Positions 21,489-33,695 are shown, counted from the stretch's first letter. The stretch is DNA of 64,000 bases from Dysidea avara (GCF_963678975.1 NC_089272.1:19419399-19483398), one strand, 5' to 3'. Translations and numbers: made by a program. Notes: generated from the sequence alone by a model not told the origin.

Positions 21489-22734
21489 CAGGGGCGTAGG
21501 GAGGGGGGTTCTGGGGGGTTCAGGAACCCCCCTGTAAAATTTAGACTTCTGCAAGCAGGATCCTAACACACCATTTAGTGTGGCAGGACAAAATGAGTGA
21601 GCAATATAGTGTAATAGCACAGCACAACAATAGACAATATGCATGCTATATTATTCGAAAGAAAAATGATCAATTACAGTAGTGCGGCGACGCTTTCCAA
21701 AAAAAGTTGACGGTGAACGACTACCGAAATTTTGTGAAAATCCCATACATAAGTATGGGTAGCTAATGCGGTTCAGACTATAACTCACCACTAATGCTAC
21801 AGGCAGGCTTTCTCTCGCCAGGTGTGTTACCTCCTAGATAGAAGAAATCACCTCTCCGTAAGAAACGCTGATAACTTCGCTAGGACTATAACTCACCACT
21901 AATGCTACGGGAAACCTTTCGCTCGCCAGTTATACTATCTCCTGGGTAGAAGAAGTCACCGCTCTGTAAGAATCGCTGATACTGCCACGCTATGAATCAA
22001 TTCGCACTTAATTCACCGTCAAAAGATCACGTGCTTATTAGAATGTTTTCGGTATGCATATTGTCTATTGATAAAACTTACATTCATCTCTCAGGGAAGG
22101 ATTTACAAAGGTAACATGAGCCCTCTTCAAAACTTGTTAAAAAGATCGATATACTCTAATAGAGCAGTCAGGTATATACTCTAATAGAGCAGTCAGGTAT
22201 ACTTTAATAGAACATGCATGTAAATATCCATGTCCATATGAAGTTTTTCAGACATTCCAACATTAAATACAAAACTTAGCATGACCTTATACTGCTATAG
22301 CTTTGGTGTGCAATGTTTAAAGATATAGAGCTCCAGTAATTTATCACTTGTGTTATGCAAAATGAATTCATGCTATGCATATTTGTATAGTTATATTGTT
22401 TTGATTGTCATTTGTATCAGTGGATTCATGGCTCCTATACCACAGTGAGATATAACCATCACTTACAGATTACTATATATTATGTGTCTCCATGTGTTAT
22501 GCTGTCTGTTTCCTCTAGGTGACTTTATCTAGTACTACCTTCATCCCAGGGGCACTTAGCTAATGCATCATAATTAATGTACTTTTTGCATAAAATATAG
22601 CAATTTGCTGAGTTTTGATTTATTAAAGTATTGAATGTCTCTCAGCGACTGGGGGCTGTGCCCCAGACCCCTGCTTCTAGTAACTCAATGCTGGTGCTGG
22701 AACCCCCCTTCAAAAAATCCTGGCTACACCCCTG
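21489..22734. mobile_element. 1.25-kb TIR DNA transposon, CAGGGGCGTAG type
   Basis: Ends are CAGGGGCGTAGGGAGG and the complement of CAGGGGTGTAGCCAGG, with G/C-run subterminal parts (21497-21535, 22646-22710). No clear target duplication and no transposase were seen. Inside are a tandem duplication of about 115 bp (21776-21985) and two to three copies of the CTCTAATAGAGCAGTCA motif (22150-22205). Confidence 0.65.
21776..21985. repeat. Tandem duplication, unit about 115 bp
   Basis: GACTATAACTCACCACTAAT occurs at about 21776 and 21892. Each is followed by a CTCGCCAG block and a TAGAAGAAxTCACC block ending near CGCTGATA. Confidence 0.8.
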
Positions 22735-22749
22735 TTAAGTCATAAGTCA

Positions 22750-23038
22750 GTGAAGATTAAATTCTGGTTGCATGCAACATTTCAAAATGTATGTAGCACA
22801 GCATTCTGTAAAGGTCTAGTAAACTTCAGCTCAGTGCATAAAGCAGAACAATCTAATGTAGATGGTATAGCCAACTTGCATAATTGTAATGTTTGTCCTC
22901 AGCAATATTATCAAATGTAGGTGCAGGTGATCATTTGTAGAATACATTGCACTTGTGTTTCATAAAGAACATTCAATTCCATATCAGTACATCCATACTC
23001 AGTCAACATCTGACAATATCACAGGATAAGTAAGCCAG
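22750..23038 (-). pseudogene. Alpha-kinase C-terminal pseudogene fragment
   Basis: Nucleotides align with the last third of the alpha-kinase gene at 28955-29270. Shared blocks include GAGCACAGCATTCT against GTAGCACAGCATTCTGTAA, GTTGGTGCAGG against GTAGGTGCAGG, and TTGCACTTGTG. Minus-strand translation keeps LTYPVILSD, matching LTDPVILSD of the intact gene, then hits stops. The fragment ends abruptly at 23038, where a LINE begins. It is a dead, partial duplicate of the neighbouring kinase. Confidence 0.75.
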
Positions 23039-24560
23039 ACGGAAAGATTAGTATACAATAAGATAGTTGACAAAGTAATCGAGCTTGTTTCACCATTACA
23101 ATTTGGTTTTGTTAGAGGCAGGTCATCATTATTATAACAACTGTTCTTCTTTATCAACTCTGTAATTAGAGCCCACAAATTGTCCACTCCCATTGATGTA
23201 ATTTATCTTGACATAAGAAAAGCATTCGATTCTGTTCCCCATAATGACTTACTAACCTGGTTATGGTCCCTGGAAATTCGTGGGAACTTGTGGAATTGGT
23301 TTCATGCTTATCTTAATAGACAGCAACGAGCATGTATTAACAACTCTATTTCAGAGGTGCTACCTGTGTTATTAGGAATACCTCAAGGTAGCATCCTTGG
23401 TCCTCTTTTGTTCATTCTTTACATCGATGATTTTCCTTCACTATTAAAAGAATTAGCTACTGTCCTTTTTATTTGCTGATGACACCAAGTGCGTACATGC
23501 AGCTAAGACTGCTGAAGACTTTAACATTATACAAGAGTACCTTAACATAACCAGCAACTGGTCCGTATTGCGTAATTTGTTATTTAACTGCTCCAAATGT
23601 GCTGTTTTACACTTTTGGTGTGACAATAATAGTACAGCTCAGTACTTTCTCAACAACAACGACATTGAATTGACAGAATTGATTAAAGACCTTGGGATCA
23701 TGATAACTACTAACCTCTCTTGGTCTGCTCATTATAGTATGGTTGTGTCCAGGGCTTACAAACAGCTATAGGCTTAATTCATCGTAGTTCTACAACTAAC
23801 TATATCTTGATAAAGAAACAATTATATATTTCCTTAGAGCACTCTCAACTTATGTACTGCTCCCAAATCGGGCAACCCAACCTTGTTCAAGACATCCAGC
23901 TTTTGGAAAGGGTTCAGCGGCGAGCCACAAAGTACATTCATAATGACTATACTTCATCCTATAGAGCTAGACTATTAAAGCTGTCAATGTGTCCCCTTAT
24001 GTTTACCTACTAACTAAATGACCTGTTATTTTTCATTAAATCCATCAAGAATCCATCTTTACACTTTGACATCACCAATTGGGTCCATTTTAACAGCAAC
24101 TGTCCTACAAGATCATCATCCCATGCATTCCAAGCCAGTTCATAATTATACAAATACAGCACCTCTCATCACTTTTATTTTAACCATCTACCACGTTTAT
24201 GGAATGTAATGCCACCTTAAATCTAGATCTATCTATAGTAATTCTAAAGAGACAGTTGAACAGCATCTTCTGGTCCATCTTCACTTCAAACTTTGATGAC
24301 AATAATTGCTATATTTATCATGTTGCATATCCTTGCCACAATTGTAGTTCCACCCCAAATTATCCCTTTGTTAATTAAAAAATTAATTAGTATACTTGTA
24401 ATTTTTAGTCGCTCCCTTGTAATCTTTACTTATAATTCTGGGTGCTGATAGCTCTTATCAGTACACCAGCTGCTGTATTTTATTGTGAAGTTTAGTTTTA
24501 CACCAACTTTAAGTTTGTACAAATGTTTTTCAGCAGCAAAATCACAATAACAATAATAGA
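23039..24560 (+). pseudogene. LINE reverse transcriptase pseudogene
   Basis: The plus frame reads ERLVYNKIVD, a stop, then PIDVIYLDIRKAFDSVPHND, GIPQGSILGPLLFILYIDDF, a frameshift before FADDTK, and later LERVQRRATKYI. It ends in a 3' region with (ACAATAA)n-like sequence at 24540-24560. The motifs resemble the intact ORF2 at 10756 (DFRKAFDSVPHNE, GVPQGSILGPLLF), so both belong to one CR1-like lineage. Frameshifts and stops at several points make it inactive. The endonuclease and the N-terminal RT part are missing. It is inserted into or beside the alpha-kinase fragment at 22750-23038. Confidence 0.88.
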
Positions 24561-24944
24561 ATAGTCAGCGTAGTTTATTTCTGTCATCTAATTGCATAAT
24601 AATAGCTAAATATCAATGCAGTATGAACATTGTCACATCTGTATAGTACAGTGTGTATTATGATAGGCTTTCACTGCATTTGCGATGGATTATACCAAAC
24701 AATTTTACGGTTTCATGTCATAAAACAGTAGCTATTAATGGAAAGTATAAAGAGCTTGAATACTGTATATTGATGCTTAGTTCTGCAAACTATATTCCTG
24801 CATGGTTGATTGCATGTACTTTGCGTGGGAGGATCAAAGTGCCAAAGTGTACTGCATTTTCCATACAGTACTTAAAGTACAATTATGCTCATGAAGTGGT
24901 ATATACACAATATATTTGTACTCAATGTCCGATTAAGACAAACG
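24561..24944. other. No gene recognised
   Basis: AT-rich sequence. GTGGGAGGATCAAAGTGCC near 24826 recalls GTGGGAGTATCAAAGC at 17470, so an old shared repeat is possible. Confidence 0.35.
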
Positions 24945-25774
24945 GTAGTGTGTCGTGCGGCCCAAGAAGCCGGCGCGTAACACCCGTGAGTATATTGACA
25001 GGAAGAAAGAAAACGCAATTTTCGCACCTCCGTAGCTCTGTGCTGCCTTGATGAAACAAGACGATTTTTGCTGTGGACATGCCCTCCAACTTCAGCACTC
25101 AACATTCCAAATTTGAGCGAAATCGCTCCACGAGTTCCCGAGATATGCGACTTCAAAAATTGGCTTAGTTTCTTCGTTTTTTTTTTTCTTCTTATTTTTC
25201 TTCCTCTTGTCGCACACTTACACAAACTGCTATAAAACGCGAACGCCATATCAGATTTCCTTGAAATTTGGCACACAGAAAGGGAGTATAAAGGCGCATC
25301 TCGGTACTAACTTTGGCTGGAATACGATAAACAGGCAAAGAGTTATGAGCGATTATTCACGACAAATAACACCAATATGTTGTCACGCCTACAGGGTAAA
25401 CCGCGTATGGGAAGAAGCTGAAAATCGGTGGGTGAATAGGTTAACTATTGAACCTCAAACCTTTTGTGGTTTGAAAGAAATCGAGCTAAAAACCAGGAAG
25501 AGACAACGAAAAAACCAACAGTGTGTAACAATTATGCAATCGAGATTAGCTAATAAAAAAACGACTGCTTGCCACGCCTACCAGGTAAACCGCTTGGGGT
25601 AATGCTTTGAAAATCGCTGTACAGATGGAGTAATCATCTTAGAAAGGCTCTTCAATGGTGTAGAAGAATCAGACTTAAAGCCACGGAGTTATAACACGAA
25701 ATCCAACTTGGTGCAACAAGTGCGAGATCGAGATACTCTAATAGAGCAGTCATCTTAATAGAGCAGTCACCCTG

Positions 25775-27735
25775 AAGAGAATTCAAGGGATCAGTTAGAA
25801 GCAAGAAACCTGTATAGAGATCAGCTACACACAAGTCACCCTGTAGAGAGATCAGCTAGAAGAAGTTACCTTGTATGGAGTTCATGCCACTATGGAAAGA
25901 GATAGTTCAGCTAGAAGAAATCACCTTGTAGAGTTCAGCTACAAAGAAACCACCATGTAGAGAGTTCAGCTACAAACAAATCGCCCTGTAGAGAGATCAA
26001 TAGAAGAAGTTACCTTGCAGAGAGTTCAGCTACAAAGAAACCATCATGTAGAGAGTTCAGCTACAAACAAATCTCCCTGTAGAGAGATCAGCTAGAAGAA
26101 GTTACCTTGTAGAGAGTTAAGCTACAAAGAAACCATCATTTAGAGAGTTCAGCTGCAAACAAATCACCTACAGAGAGTTCAGCTACAAACAAATCACCCT
26201 GTAGAAAGATCAGCTAGAAGAAGTTACCTTGTAGAGAGTTCAGTTACAAAGAAACCACCATGTAGAGAATTCGGCTACAAACTAGTGACCCTGTAAAGAC
26301 ATCAGCTAGAAGAAGTTACCTTGTAGAGAGTTCAGCTACAAAGAAACCATTTTGTAAATAGCTCAGCTGCAAACAAATCACCTATACAGAATTCAGCTAC
26401 AAACAAATCACCCTGTAGAGAGATCAGCTAGAAGAAGTTAACTTGTAGAGAGTTTAGCTACAAAGAAACCATCATTTAGAGAGTTCAGCTTCAAACAAAT
26501 CACCTGTAGAGAGTTCAGCTACAAACAAATCTCCCTGTAGAGAGATCAGCTAGAAGAAGTTGCCATGTAGATAGTTCGGCTACAAACAAATCATCCTGTA
26601 AAGAGATCAGCTAGAAGAAGTTAACTTGTAGAGAGTTTAGCTACAAAGAAACCATCATTTAGAGAGTTCAGCTTCAAACAAATCACCTGTAGAGAGTTCA
26701 GCTACAAACAAATCTCTCTGTAGAGAGATCAGCTAGAAGAAGTTACCTTGTAGAGAGTTCAGCTACAAACAAATCACCCTGTAGAGAGATCAGCTACCTT
26801 GTAGATAGTTCAGCTACAAACAAATCACCCTGTAGAAAGATCAGCTAGAAGAAGTTACCTTGTAGAAAGCTCAGTTACAAAGAAACCACCATGTAGAGAG
26901 TTCAGCTACAAACTAGTGACCTTGTAGAGACATCAGCTAGAAAAGTTACCTTGTAGAGAGGTCAGCTACAAAGAAACCATTCTGTAAAGAGCTCAGCTGC
27001 AAACAAATCACCTGTACAGAATTCAGCTACAAACAAACCACCCTGTAGAGAGATCAGCTAGAAGAAATTACCTTGTAGATAGTTCAGCTACAAACAAATC
27101 ACCCTGTAGAAAGATCAGTTAGAAGAAGCTACCTTGTAGATAGTTCGGCTACAAACAAATCATCCTGTAAAGAGATCAGCTAGAAGTTAACTTGTAGAGA
27201 GTTCAACTACAAAGAAACCATTCTGTAAAAAACTCAGCTGCAAACAAATCACCTGTACAGAATTCAGCTACAAACAAACCACCCTGTAGAGAGATCAGCT
27301 AGAAGAAATTACCTTGTAGATAGTTCAGCTACAAACAAATCACCCTGTAGAAAGATCAGTTAGAAGAAGTTACCTTGTAGAGAGTTCAGCTACAAAAAAA
27401 CCATTTTGTAAAGAGCTCAGCTGCAAACAAATCACCTGTACAGAATTCAGCTACGAACAAATCACCCTGTAGAGAGATCAGCTAGAAGAAGTTACCTTGT
27501 AGATAGTTCAGCTACAAAGAAACCATGCACCATGTAGAGTTCAGCTACAAAGAAACCATTCTGTAAAGAGCTCAGCTGCAAACAAATCATCTGTACAGAA
27601 TTCAGCTACAAACAAATCACCCTGTAGAGAGATCAGCTAGAAGAAGTTACCTTGTAGATCGTTTAGCTACAATCAATTCACCCTGTAGAGAGAGCATCTA
27701 GAAGAAGTCACCTTGTAAAGTGTTCAGTTGTTACA
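25775..27735 (-). repeat. 31-bp tandem array, longest copy
   Basis: About 63 units (TTCAGCTACAAACAAATCAC, CCTGTAGAGAGATCAGCTAG). Blocks of several units are duplicated (for example 26095-26560 and 26430-26720, 26985-27110 and 27215-27340), showing recent unequal exchange. Confidence 0.92.
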
Positions 27736-27922
27736 AAGAAACCACCATGGAGATTTCTGTAATCGATATATGTATTATATATGTAATTTGTACATTTACT
27801 GATAAAATATTTAAAGTACATCTACTTCATCTTTTCTTTTTCTTGTAGTAAAGAAAAAACATAGGTTAAAAAAGTCCCAAAGCCAGCCATACTTTGGGGT
27901 ATACAAATACAAAAAGAAATGA

Positions 27923-28251
27923 AATCTAATCCAAAACAGCCAAGCTGTAAAAAAAGTGTGCGGCCCTCAGAAAGGCTATGGTGGAAAAAGATGTGAAATC
28001 CAAGGTGGCGGCCAAGAAATGGCTGTGATGGTAGGTTAATGGTAAAAATTTTAACAATGACAATTGAGGTGAATTTTGTGCCAAGACCAAGCGGCACAAA
28101 AATTCACCTGAATTGTCGTTATTAAATTTTTACCATTAACCTACCATCACAGCCATTTCTTGGCCGCTACCTTGGATTTCACATCTTTTTTCACCATAGC
28201 CTTTTTGAGGGCTGCACACTTTTTTTACAGCTTGGCTGTTTGAGATTAGAT
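27923..28251. repeat. Terminal hairpin of composite C
   Basis: It starts ATCTAATCCAAAACAGCC and ends with the complement. The arms are about 155 bp around the CAAGACCAAGC loop. It is homologous to the hairpins at 7345 and 8957. Confidence 0.87.
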
Positions 28252-28255
28252 TATA

Positions 28256-28944
28256 ATTACATAGTGATATATGACAGTCATCAAATGTTAAAACCTGATC
28301 TTTGAAGAATAAGCCACTGGATGACATGCTCAACATACAAGAATCGTCACATAACAAATACTTAATTCTGTCTATCAATTGTATATTAATTTGATATTTC
28401 TCATTGAACCTCTTTGTGAGTAATTATACACAAATCTGGCTAGTACACTTATCTGCCCCATAGTTACGCATAGTACCTCTGTATTATACATAAAATACAC
28501 TGGTACTAGTCATACCAGTTGATGGCCATATAGTTGAACAGTTTCAACAGTTTTTCTCATTGCATCTCAGTCTCTAGTTGGATATTAAGTTAATAATCTG
28601 TTAGCATTTAAAGCATTATTTCATCAATTTACACATTTCCGTCTATGCAATATTTGAACTGATACATCATGCCATGGAAAATAAGCATGACACTCATTTA
28701 GAGATTCAGCTTGGTGAGAGGAAACTTCTGGACATATACTTGGTGTATAGATAAGTTATATGTTTTATGTCACATGTCTTGCTGTAATGTATGCACTTTG
28801 CCACGTTTTTCCATTTAATTATCTCACTTGCATCATTGTACACCAACAAATAAAACCAGTACAGTTACTATAGTGTCCTTAAAAATGTTCAGACATCAGC
28901 TACATCACCATAAAATCCTATAATTATTTTGATATCATTATTGT
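28256..28944. other. No gene recognised; 3' flank of the kinase
   Basis: The sequence lies downstream of the kinase stop on the minus strand. No further exon was recognised. The upper strand is AT-rich without repeats. Confidence 0.4.
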
Positions 28945-29745
28945 TCAATGTTGTATTCTTGCCGCAACATTCCGGAAAGTACGGAGCACAGCATTCTTGA
29001 CTGGCCTTGTTAACTTTAATTCCTGTTGGTATGCCGTACAGTTAGTCACAGATGGCATAGCTACACTGCACATGGAAAGTGTGAATGGTGGAATTATTCC
29101 AATAAAATCACTGATGGTTGGTGCAGGTAAGGATGAGCAAAATTTGTTGCACTTGTGAGTCCTAAAGAACATCAACATTCCTTCAACCCCTGTGTCAGTG
29201 CAGCCAAACTGGTCATCATCAGACAATATAACTGGGTCAGTGAGCAGGTAACTGTTGGTCAGCTTTGCCCCTTGCAAATCAGCTATCATCATCTGGCCAT
29301 TGGTATGATACCAGCTCCAGTGCATGAAGGCTGGCATCGATGGAGCAGTGGTTTTGGCCTCTTCTGAAACATATCCATAATTATTGCACCATTTCTTGAA
29401 TTCCCCATCTATGTAATCTTCGGTAACAACATATTCATTGAGTTTTGGGGCATCCTTGAGGTTTGGCACGGACGTAACTTGAAGGACATTAACTTCGGTA
29501 AATCGAATTGGATAATTCGTTCGGAAATGGTTGTTGAACTCATCAGCAAAGGTTTGTGCCTCTTCTTGCACTGCTTTTGTTGTATCCCAGTCTTTTTCTT
29601 TCCATGTAAAGGTCTCTTTTGATTTCTTTACAACGCACCATTGCCCTATCTTTGATAACGGCTTTGTCCACGTTCCCATGTAGGCTCGACGAAATCGTCC
29701 TTCAGCGAACGAGATTGGGTTAAACGTTGCTCCAAGACCTGACAT
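28945..29745 (-). CDS. Alpha-kinase domain protein (atypical Ser/Thr kinase)
   Basis: The 266-residue intronless frame is nearly all alpha-kinase domain, the fold of eEF2 kinase, TRPM6/7 and vwkA. Visible signatures are a glycine-containing start (FAEGRFRRAYMG, 13-24), an ATP-contacting lysine candidate (VVKK, 38-41), VTEDYIDGEF (107-116) with the conserved glutamate, FMHWSWYHTNGQMMIADLQG (140-159) and LTDPVI (168-173). The GCTDTGVEG loop (181-189) and THKCNKFC (196-203) hold the zinc-binding His and Cys residues. All key positions look intact. ATG at 29745 is the first in frame. The frame is open upstream to a TAA about 100 bp away without another ATG, so a missing 5' exon cannot be excluded. 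No second domain is present. The divergent neighbour LIPE starts 201 bp away. A decayed partial copy lies at 22750-23038. Confidence 0.85.
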   Translation of the reverse strand: MSGLGATFNPISFAEGRFRRAYMGTWTKPLSKIGQWCVVKKSKETFTWKEKDWDTTKAVQEEAQTFADEFNNHFRTNYPIRFTEVNVLQVTSVPNLKDAPKLNEYVVTEDYIDGEFKKWCNNYGYVSEEAKTTAPSMPAFMHWSWYHTNGQMMIADLQGAKLTNSYLLTDPVILSDDDQFGCTDTGVEGMLMFFRTHKCNKFCSSLPAPTISDFIGIIPPFTLSMCSVAMPSVTNCTAYQQELKLTRPVKNAVLRTFRNVAARIQH

Positions 29746-29946
29746 TTCGGCTAGACTAGATGACTGATTGTTGCGAGCTGTAATAAGTCGATCAATTACC
29801 TTAAATTCGTCGAAATTCGTCCATAGGAAAGCTTATAACCGGCGGATTATTTGCCTTGTCAGCATAGGGTTCTCCCCTGGGACAATTCCCTTACGTAATT
29901 TCCTGTTCGTGCTATTTTGAGGTTTGATGCGTGTGATCTTGGAAAA
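29746..29946. promoter_or_regulatory. Putative shared promoter between kinase and LIPE
   Basis: The two start codons face away from each other with 201 bp between them. The interval is richer in CpG than its surroundings (GGCGGATTATTTGCC, CCCTTACGTAATTTCC). No TATA box or initiator was convincingly seen. A bidirectional promoter is an inference from geometry. Confidence 0.4.
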
Positions 29947-30630
29947 ATGGCAACATCAACTGCGAAACTGTATGATTTTGACTTCGTCACTACTTACCAG
30001 ACCTTGGAATCACTTCTTGATAGGTGGATACAGTACTACAGCGATAGACACGGAGATATTGACCCTAAATTCATGACAGCTAGTGTTTAAACGCGGCAAG
30101 AAAATTCTGGAACAAGCCACGGCCCCGTGGAGGTCTTTGACTTGGTCTACCCCGATGGAGAACGTGTGAAGGGAAACGACTTTCGCAGTTTGCTGTACGT
30201 ATACCACAGCGCCCTAAGCAATCTCCTGTATGAAGCGAGACAGTGGGACAAGAGGCATGGAGGATGGTTTTTTTTTTGTGGATAACTTGCGAGCCAATGT
30301 ACTAGTTTTGAATGGAGTGAAGTTGATGTTGCAGTATGCAGAATAGTTAGCCGCCAAAGAGCGGGGCAATGAAGGGACAGTCTTCAGTGATGGTGAAATT
30401 GCCACAGTGTTGAAAAGGCTGGCAATATCTGATGATGTTGAATGTGACTGTTTCTATGGTCGTTGTCTAGGATTTCAGGTGAGGGTTGTAATGCTGATAT
30501 GTGAATTGTAGTGTGATTTATGCCTATGTGCTTGATGTGTGCCACAGACTGAGAGAAGTCTGTGTAGTGGACTTTGAACCATAAAAGGTTATGACTTCAT
30601 TAAATGATTTTATTGTTTACATACAATAAA

Positions 30631-31078
30631 TAGGGTTCCACCGATACAGAAAAATACCTACTGTTCTGATACTGATACCTAGCAATAAATTTTCACCGAT
30701 ACCGATAATTGTCATACAATTTACATACCTCTCAAGTTAGCTATGCATGACTGCTCTATTAGAATATGTTATTGTGCAGTGACTGTTCTATTAGAGTATT
30801 TCGATCTTTTTCATGCGAACATAGTAAGTAGCAGTTGCTCAATGTTTAACAAAGCAATTCCTACACCTTTTATGCTAGAATAATGCTCAACACTATTTCC
30901 AACTTGTTATACCACATGTTTTGTTAGCATAGCATTTATGATGATAACTTATGATTGTGACGATTGGCGCAAGTGGCTATTAATCAGTATCGGAATCCTA
31001 AATAACCAATACCGATCGATACCAAAAGCCCAATATCGACTCCGATATGATACTGATCCGATTGTCGGTGGAACACTA
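30631..31078. mobile_element. 448-bp hAT MITE in LIPE intron 1
   Basis: Ends are TAGGGTTCCACCGATAC and the complement of TAGTGTTCCACCGACAA. An exact 8-bp target duplication ACAATAAA flanks it (30623-30630, 31079-31086). GATACCGAT-type repeats are inverted at the ends. Two direct copies of the CTATTAGAGTA motif sit at 30745-30805. Confidence 0.9.
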
Positions 31079-31378
31079 ACAATAAATAATACAAATATTT
31101 ACACACAGTTCCATTTCCTTCTAGTACACCTCATCATACCTGAGGCCAGTACTACAGGCACTAGCAGTAGGGATGGCATCTTATGATAGTTGGTATGAGC
31201 TATCCCACAAGACTGGAGTGATATTGAAGATGGTGTCCAGTGCCCTTAATGGTACTGACTATTTGATGTTCCCTAACAGGAGGGGGGGTGAAGTTTGCTG
31301 ATCTTACACAAGACTGTGATGTGCAGTTCACTAAGGCATTCTGGTCCATCAACGAGCACCATACAATAAGAGTAACAA

Positions 31379-31382
<4 letters not shown>

Positions 31383-31434
<52 letters not shown>

Positions 31435-31548
31435 AGTAATGGCTGCAGTTTTAAAAAATTGTATGACATTTATTGAGGTGGCATTTCTTATTGTGGAGTC
31501 TGGTAATTTAGTTATGTAATTTTTTTTTTAGTACTATATTATTTTTCT

Positions 31549-31585
<37 letters not shown>

Positions 31586-31603
31586 CACACGCACACACAC
31601 ACA
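31383..31603. repeat. (TG)n and (AC)n microsatellites in LIPE intron
   Basis: (TG)24 at 31384-31432 begins a few bases after the exon 2 donor. (AC)n follows at 31552-31603. ORFs here are artefacts. Confidence 0.95.
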
Positions 31604-32057
31604 GTGCTAGACATAAATAATGCATAGATTTTTCTTCTACATACCTAAAATCCCAGACACCATAGCATAATAAGGTAATATTTCAACTCAATAAAAGTGT
31701 CTCGAGACTATCCCAAGTGCTGTATTTCTCATGCAGCATAAGTGTACTTCAAGTACTTTCAATCGTCTTTCTAGAGTGTTTATCTTGAGCACATAACCAC
31801 TTCAGTTTTCAGTTCAACTTTATCCCTGGCTTTAACTGGGCAAAAACGTATCTTTCCAGAGTGCTTAGTAATTAAGCTATGACCTTAGACTAAATCATGT
31901 GATGATGTTATTATCACGGTACCAAAATACTTGCAAATTAAATTTTAGTGAATGATCCCAAACACTAAAATGAATTCCTCGCTATAAAAACCTGCTATAC
32001 TGTATCCTAAAATATAGTGAAATAATTGCAATTCATAGTTAAACAAACCAGCAAATG

Positions 32058-32165
32058 CTTCTAAACAAGAAATTTTACTTGCGTTGCTGTAGTCTACCTG
32101 GTAATGGGAATCTGGTATAAATTGAGCAACTGTCCATGTCTCACATAACTAGTAAGGTCCTTTGG
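32058..32165 (+). mobile_element. SINE 3' fragment
   Basis: It matches the tail half of the SINE at 33391-33600 (AAATTGAGCAACTGTCCATG, TCTCACATAA). The tRNA-like head is missing. Confidence 0.65.
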
Positions 32166-32209
32166 GTGTACCTGATTCATGCTGCAGCACAACAACATGT
32201 CATGGTAAC

Positions 32210-32732
32210 CAGTGTTGGGAGTAACGCGTTACATAAGTAATGCGTTACGTAATATTATTACTTTTGTGGTAACAAAGTAATATAACGAAATACGCTATGA
32301 AAACAGGTAATATAACGCAAGATACTTTACTTACAAACGTAACGCGTTACCTAAGTAATATAATTACTGTAACGAGTCTAATATGACGTAATATTATAAC
32401 TAAAAGTAACGAAGTTATTAATCTCGTTAGTAATCCTCTGAGTAACGCCTAACCACAATGGAGTAACGAGGCCTATTGAATGAAGCTTATTCACTAGCTT
32501 CTTACTTATAACCAAGATTTGTACATTGTCCAACAATGCAATCATGTCACGTGATAAGGTGGTAGTTTCACATGTGACAGCTTAAGGCTGTGGACACAAA
32601 GTAATATAATATGTAATATTATTACAGTTACTTTATTTTATGGGTAATATGTAACTGTAACTAAATAGTTCTGTTGCAAGTAATATGTAATATGTAACTA
32701 GTTACTTTTACAAAGTAACTTGCCCAACACTG
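32210..32732. mobile_element. 523-bp hAT MITE, CAGTGTTGGG type
   Basis: Ends are CAGTGTTGGGAGTAACGC and the complement of CAGTGTTGGGCAAGTTAC. The exact 8-bp target duplication ATGGTAAC is at 32202-32209 and 32733-32740. The interior is made of TAATATTA and GTAAC repeats. This terminal sequence type is widespread among animal hAT MITEs. Confidence 0.92.
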
Positions 32733-33390
32733 ATGGTAACCAATCATGGTTTGGTACTATGAGTTAGTAGAAAGGAAAAATGGAAGGGACCTTTTAGGGG
32801 GAGGGGAGATTTTTTTTCTGCACTGCACACAAACCAGTGATACTGCTGCTCCTCAACTGCCACTGCTACCCTGCTAGTACATATGATCTAGAATAGTCTC
32901 TGGCTGCTACATATGTCACCAGCTGTTGGTTGTTTATAGAACTTGTACTTTATAATGAATACCACTATGTATGCATAGTGATCATGTTAACTGTATTGTG
33001 TAGTTGTTTACTCAACCTGTGTCCCATAAACAAATGGTTTAACAACTTAACACTGTTTAACCTTTAGCAGTTGTGTTATGCAGTGATGTACAATAGTTAC
33101 TATTGTGGTACCACATGTTGTTATTGGATTGTCATTTTCATTTCAGAGTCTTGTCAATATAGTTTCACCAGCAACAGCAATGAGGGATGAAATAGTGATA
33201 CCAGCTGATGATATTAATGTTGAAGCTCCTACACATTGTTCATCGAACTTCACATTGAAGCCTCCCTCTAGTGGCCATCATGGAGTACACTCTATACACT
33301 GTCTCTACCTCTCCCACACCGTGAGAATAGGCCATAAAGTTAGTGAGGTGATTGTATTGTAGACACACGCACACGTGTGCATGTGTGTGT

Positions 33391-33600
33391 GTGAGGCAGC
33401 TCAGCTAAGTGGTAAGGGTGTGTAGCTGATAAACAAAGTTCTATGCTCAGTGATGCTCTGTTGCCACTGTTGTATTTTAAACAAGATATTTCACTTGCAT
33501 TGCTTTTACTTACATTGCTCTACCCAGTTGTATTAATGGGAATATGGAATAAATTGAGCAACTGTCCATGTCTCACATAAATAATAAAAAGGTTGCTCCC
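33391..33600 (+). mobile_element. tRNA-derived SINE
   Basis: The head has an A-box-like AGCTCAGCTAAGTGGTAAGG and a weak B-box (AAGTTCTATGCTC). The body has TTGCATTGCT and CCAGTTGTATTAATGGGA, shared with copies at 56841 and 32058. It is preceded by a CA/TG microsatellite. It lies in the LIPE intron directly before a possible exon at 33608. Confidence 0.65.
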
Positions 33601-33607
33601 TTCCCAG

Positions 33608-33695
33608 AGGTGCACACACCTTCACCTGTACGAGACAGCCGTACTAGTCCTGTTCCTCCCTTTGGAGGATTTGTCAGCGACATTTTACTAGATAG
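33608..33695 (+). other. Possible LIPE exon next to a SINE
   Basis: It starts after CCTTCCCAG, ends before GTGTGA, and stays open in one frame as TPSPVRDSRTSPVPPFGGF. Its place, between exons 33147-33320 and 35810-35908, fits a linker before HGGGF. Its length does not keep phase 0 with its neighbours, so it may be an alternative or false exon. Confidence 0.3.

Larger units (their letters stand above)
24945..28255. mobile_element. Composite foldback-like element, copy C (right half)
   Basis: In order: conserved segment (24945-25740, homologous to 6345-5820 and 3535-3700 reversed), motif block (25728-25772), a long minus-sense 31-bp array (25775-27735), linker, terminal hairpin (27923-28251). 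The order matches the right arm of copy A. No left arm is seen, because the LINE pseudogene region lies upstream. Confidence 0.65.

Noticed and set aside
25652-25834. Small ORF across the motif block of composite C
   Set aside because: It spans the motif and the array start; the equivalent region in copies A and B is not open.
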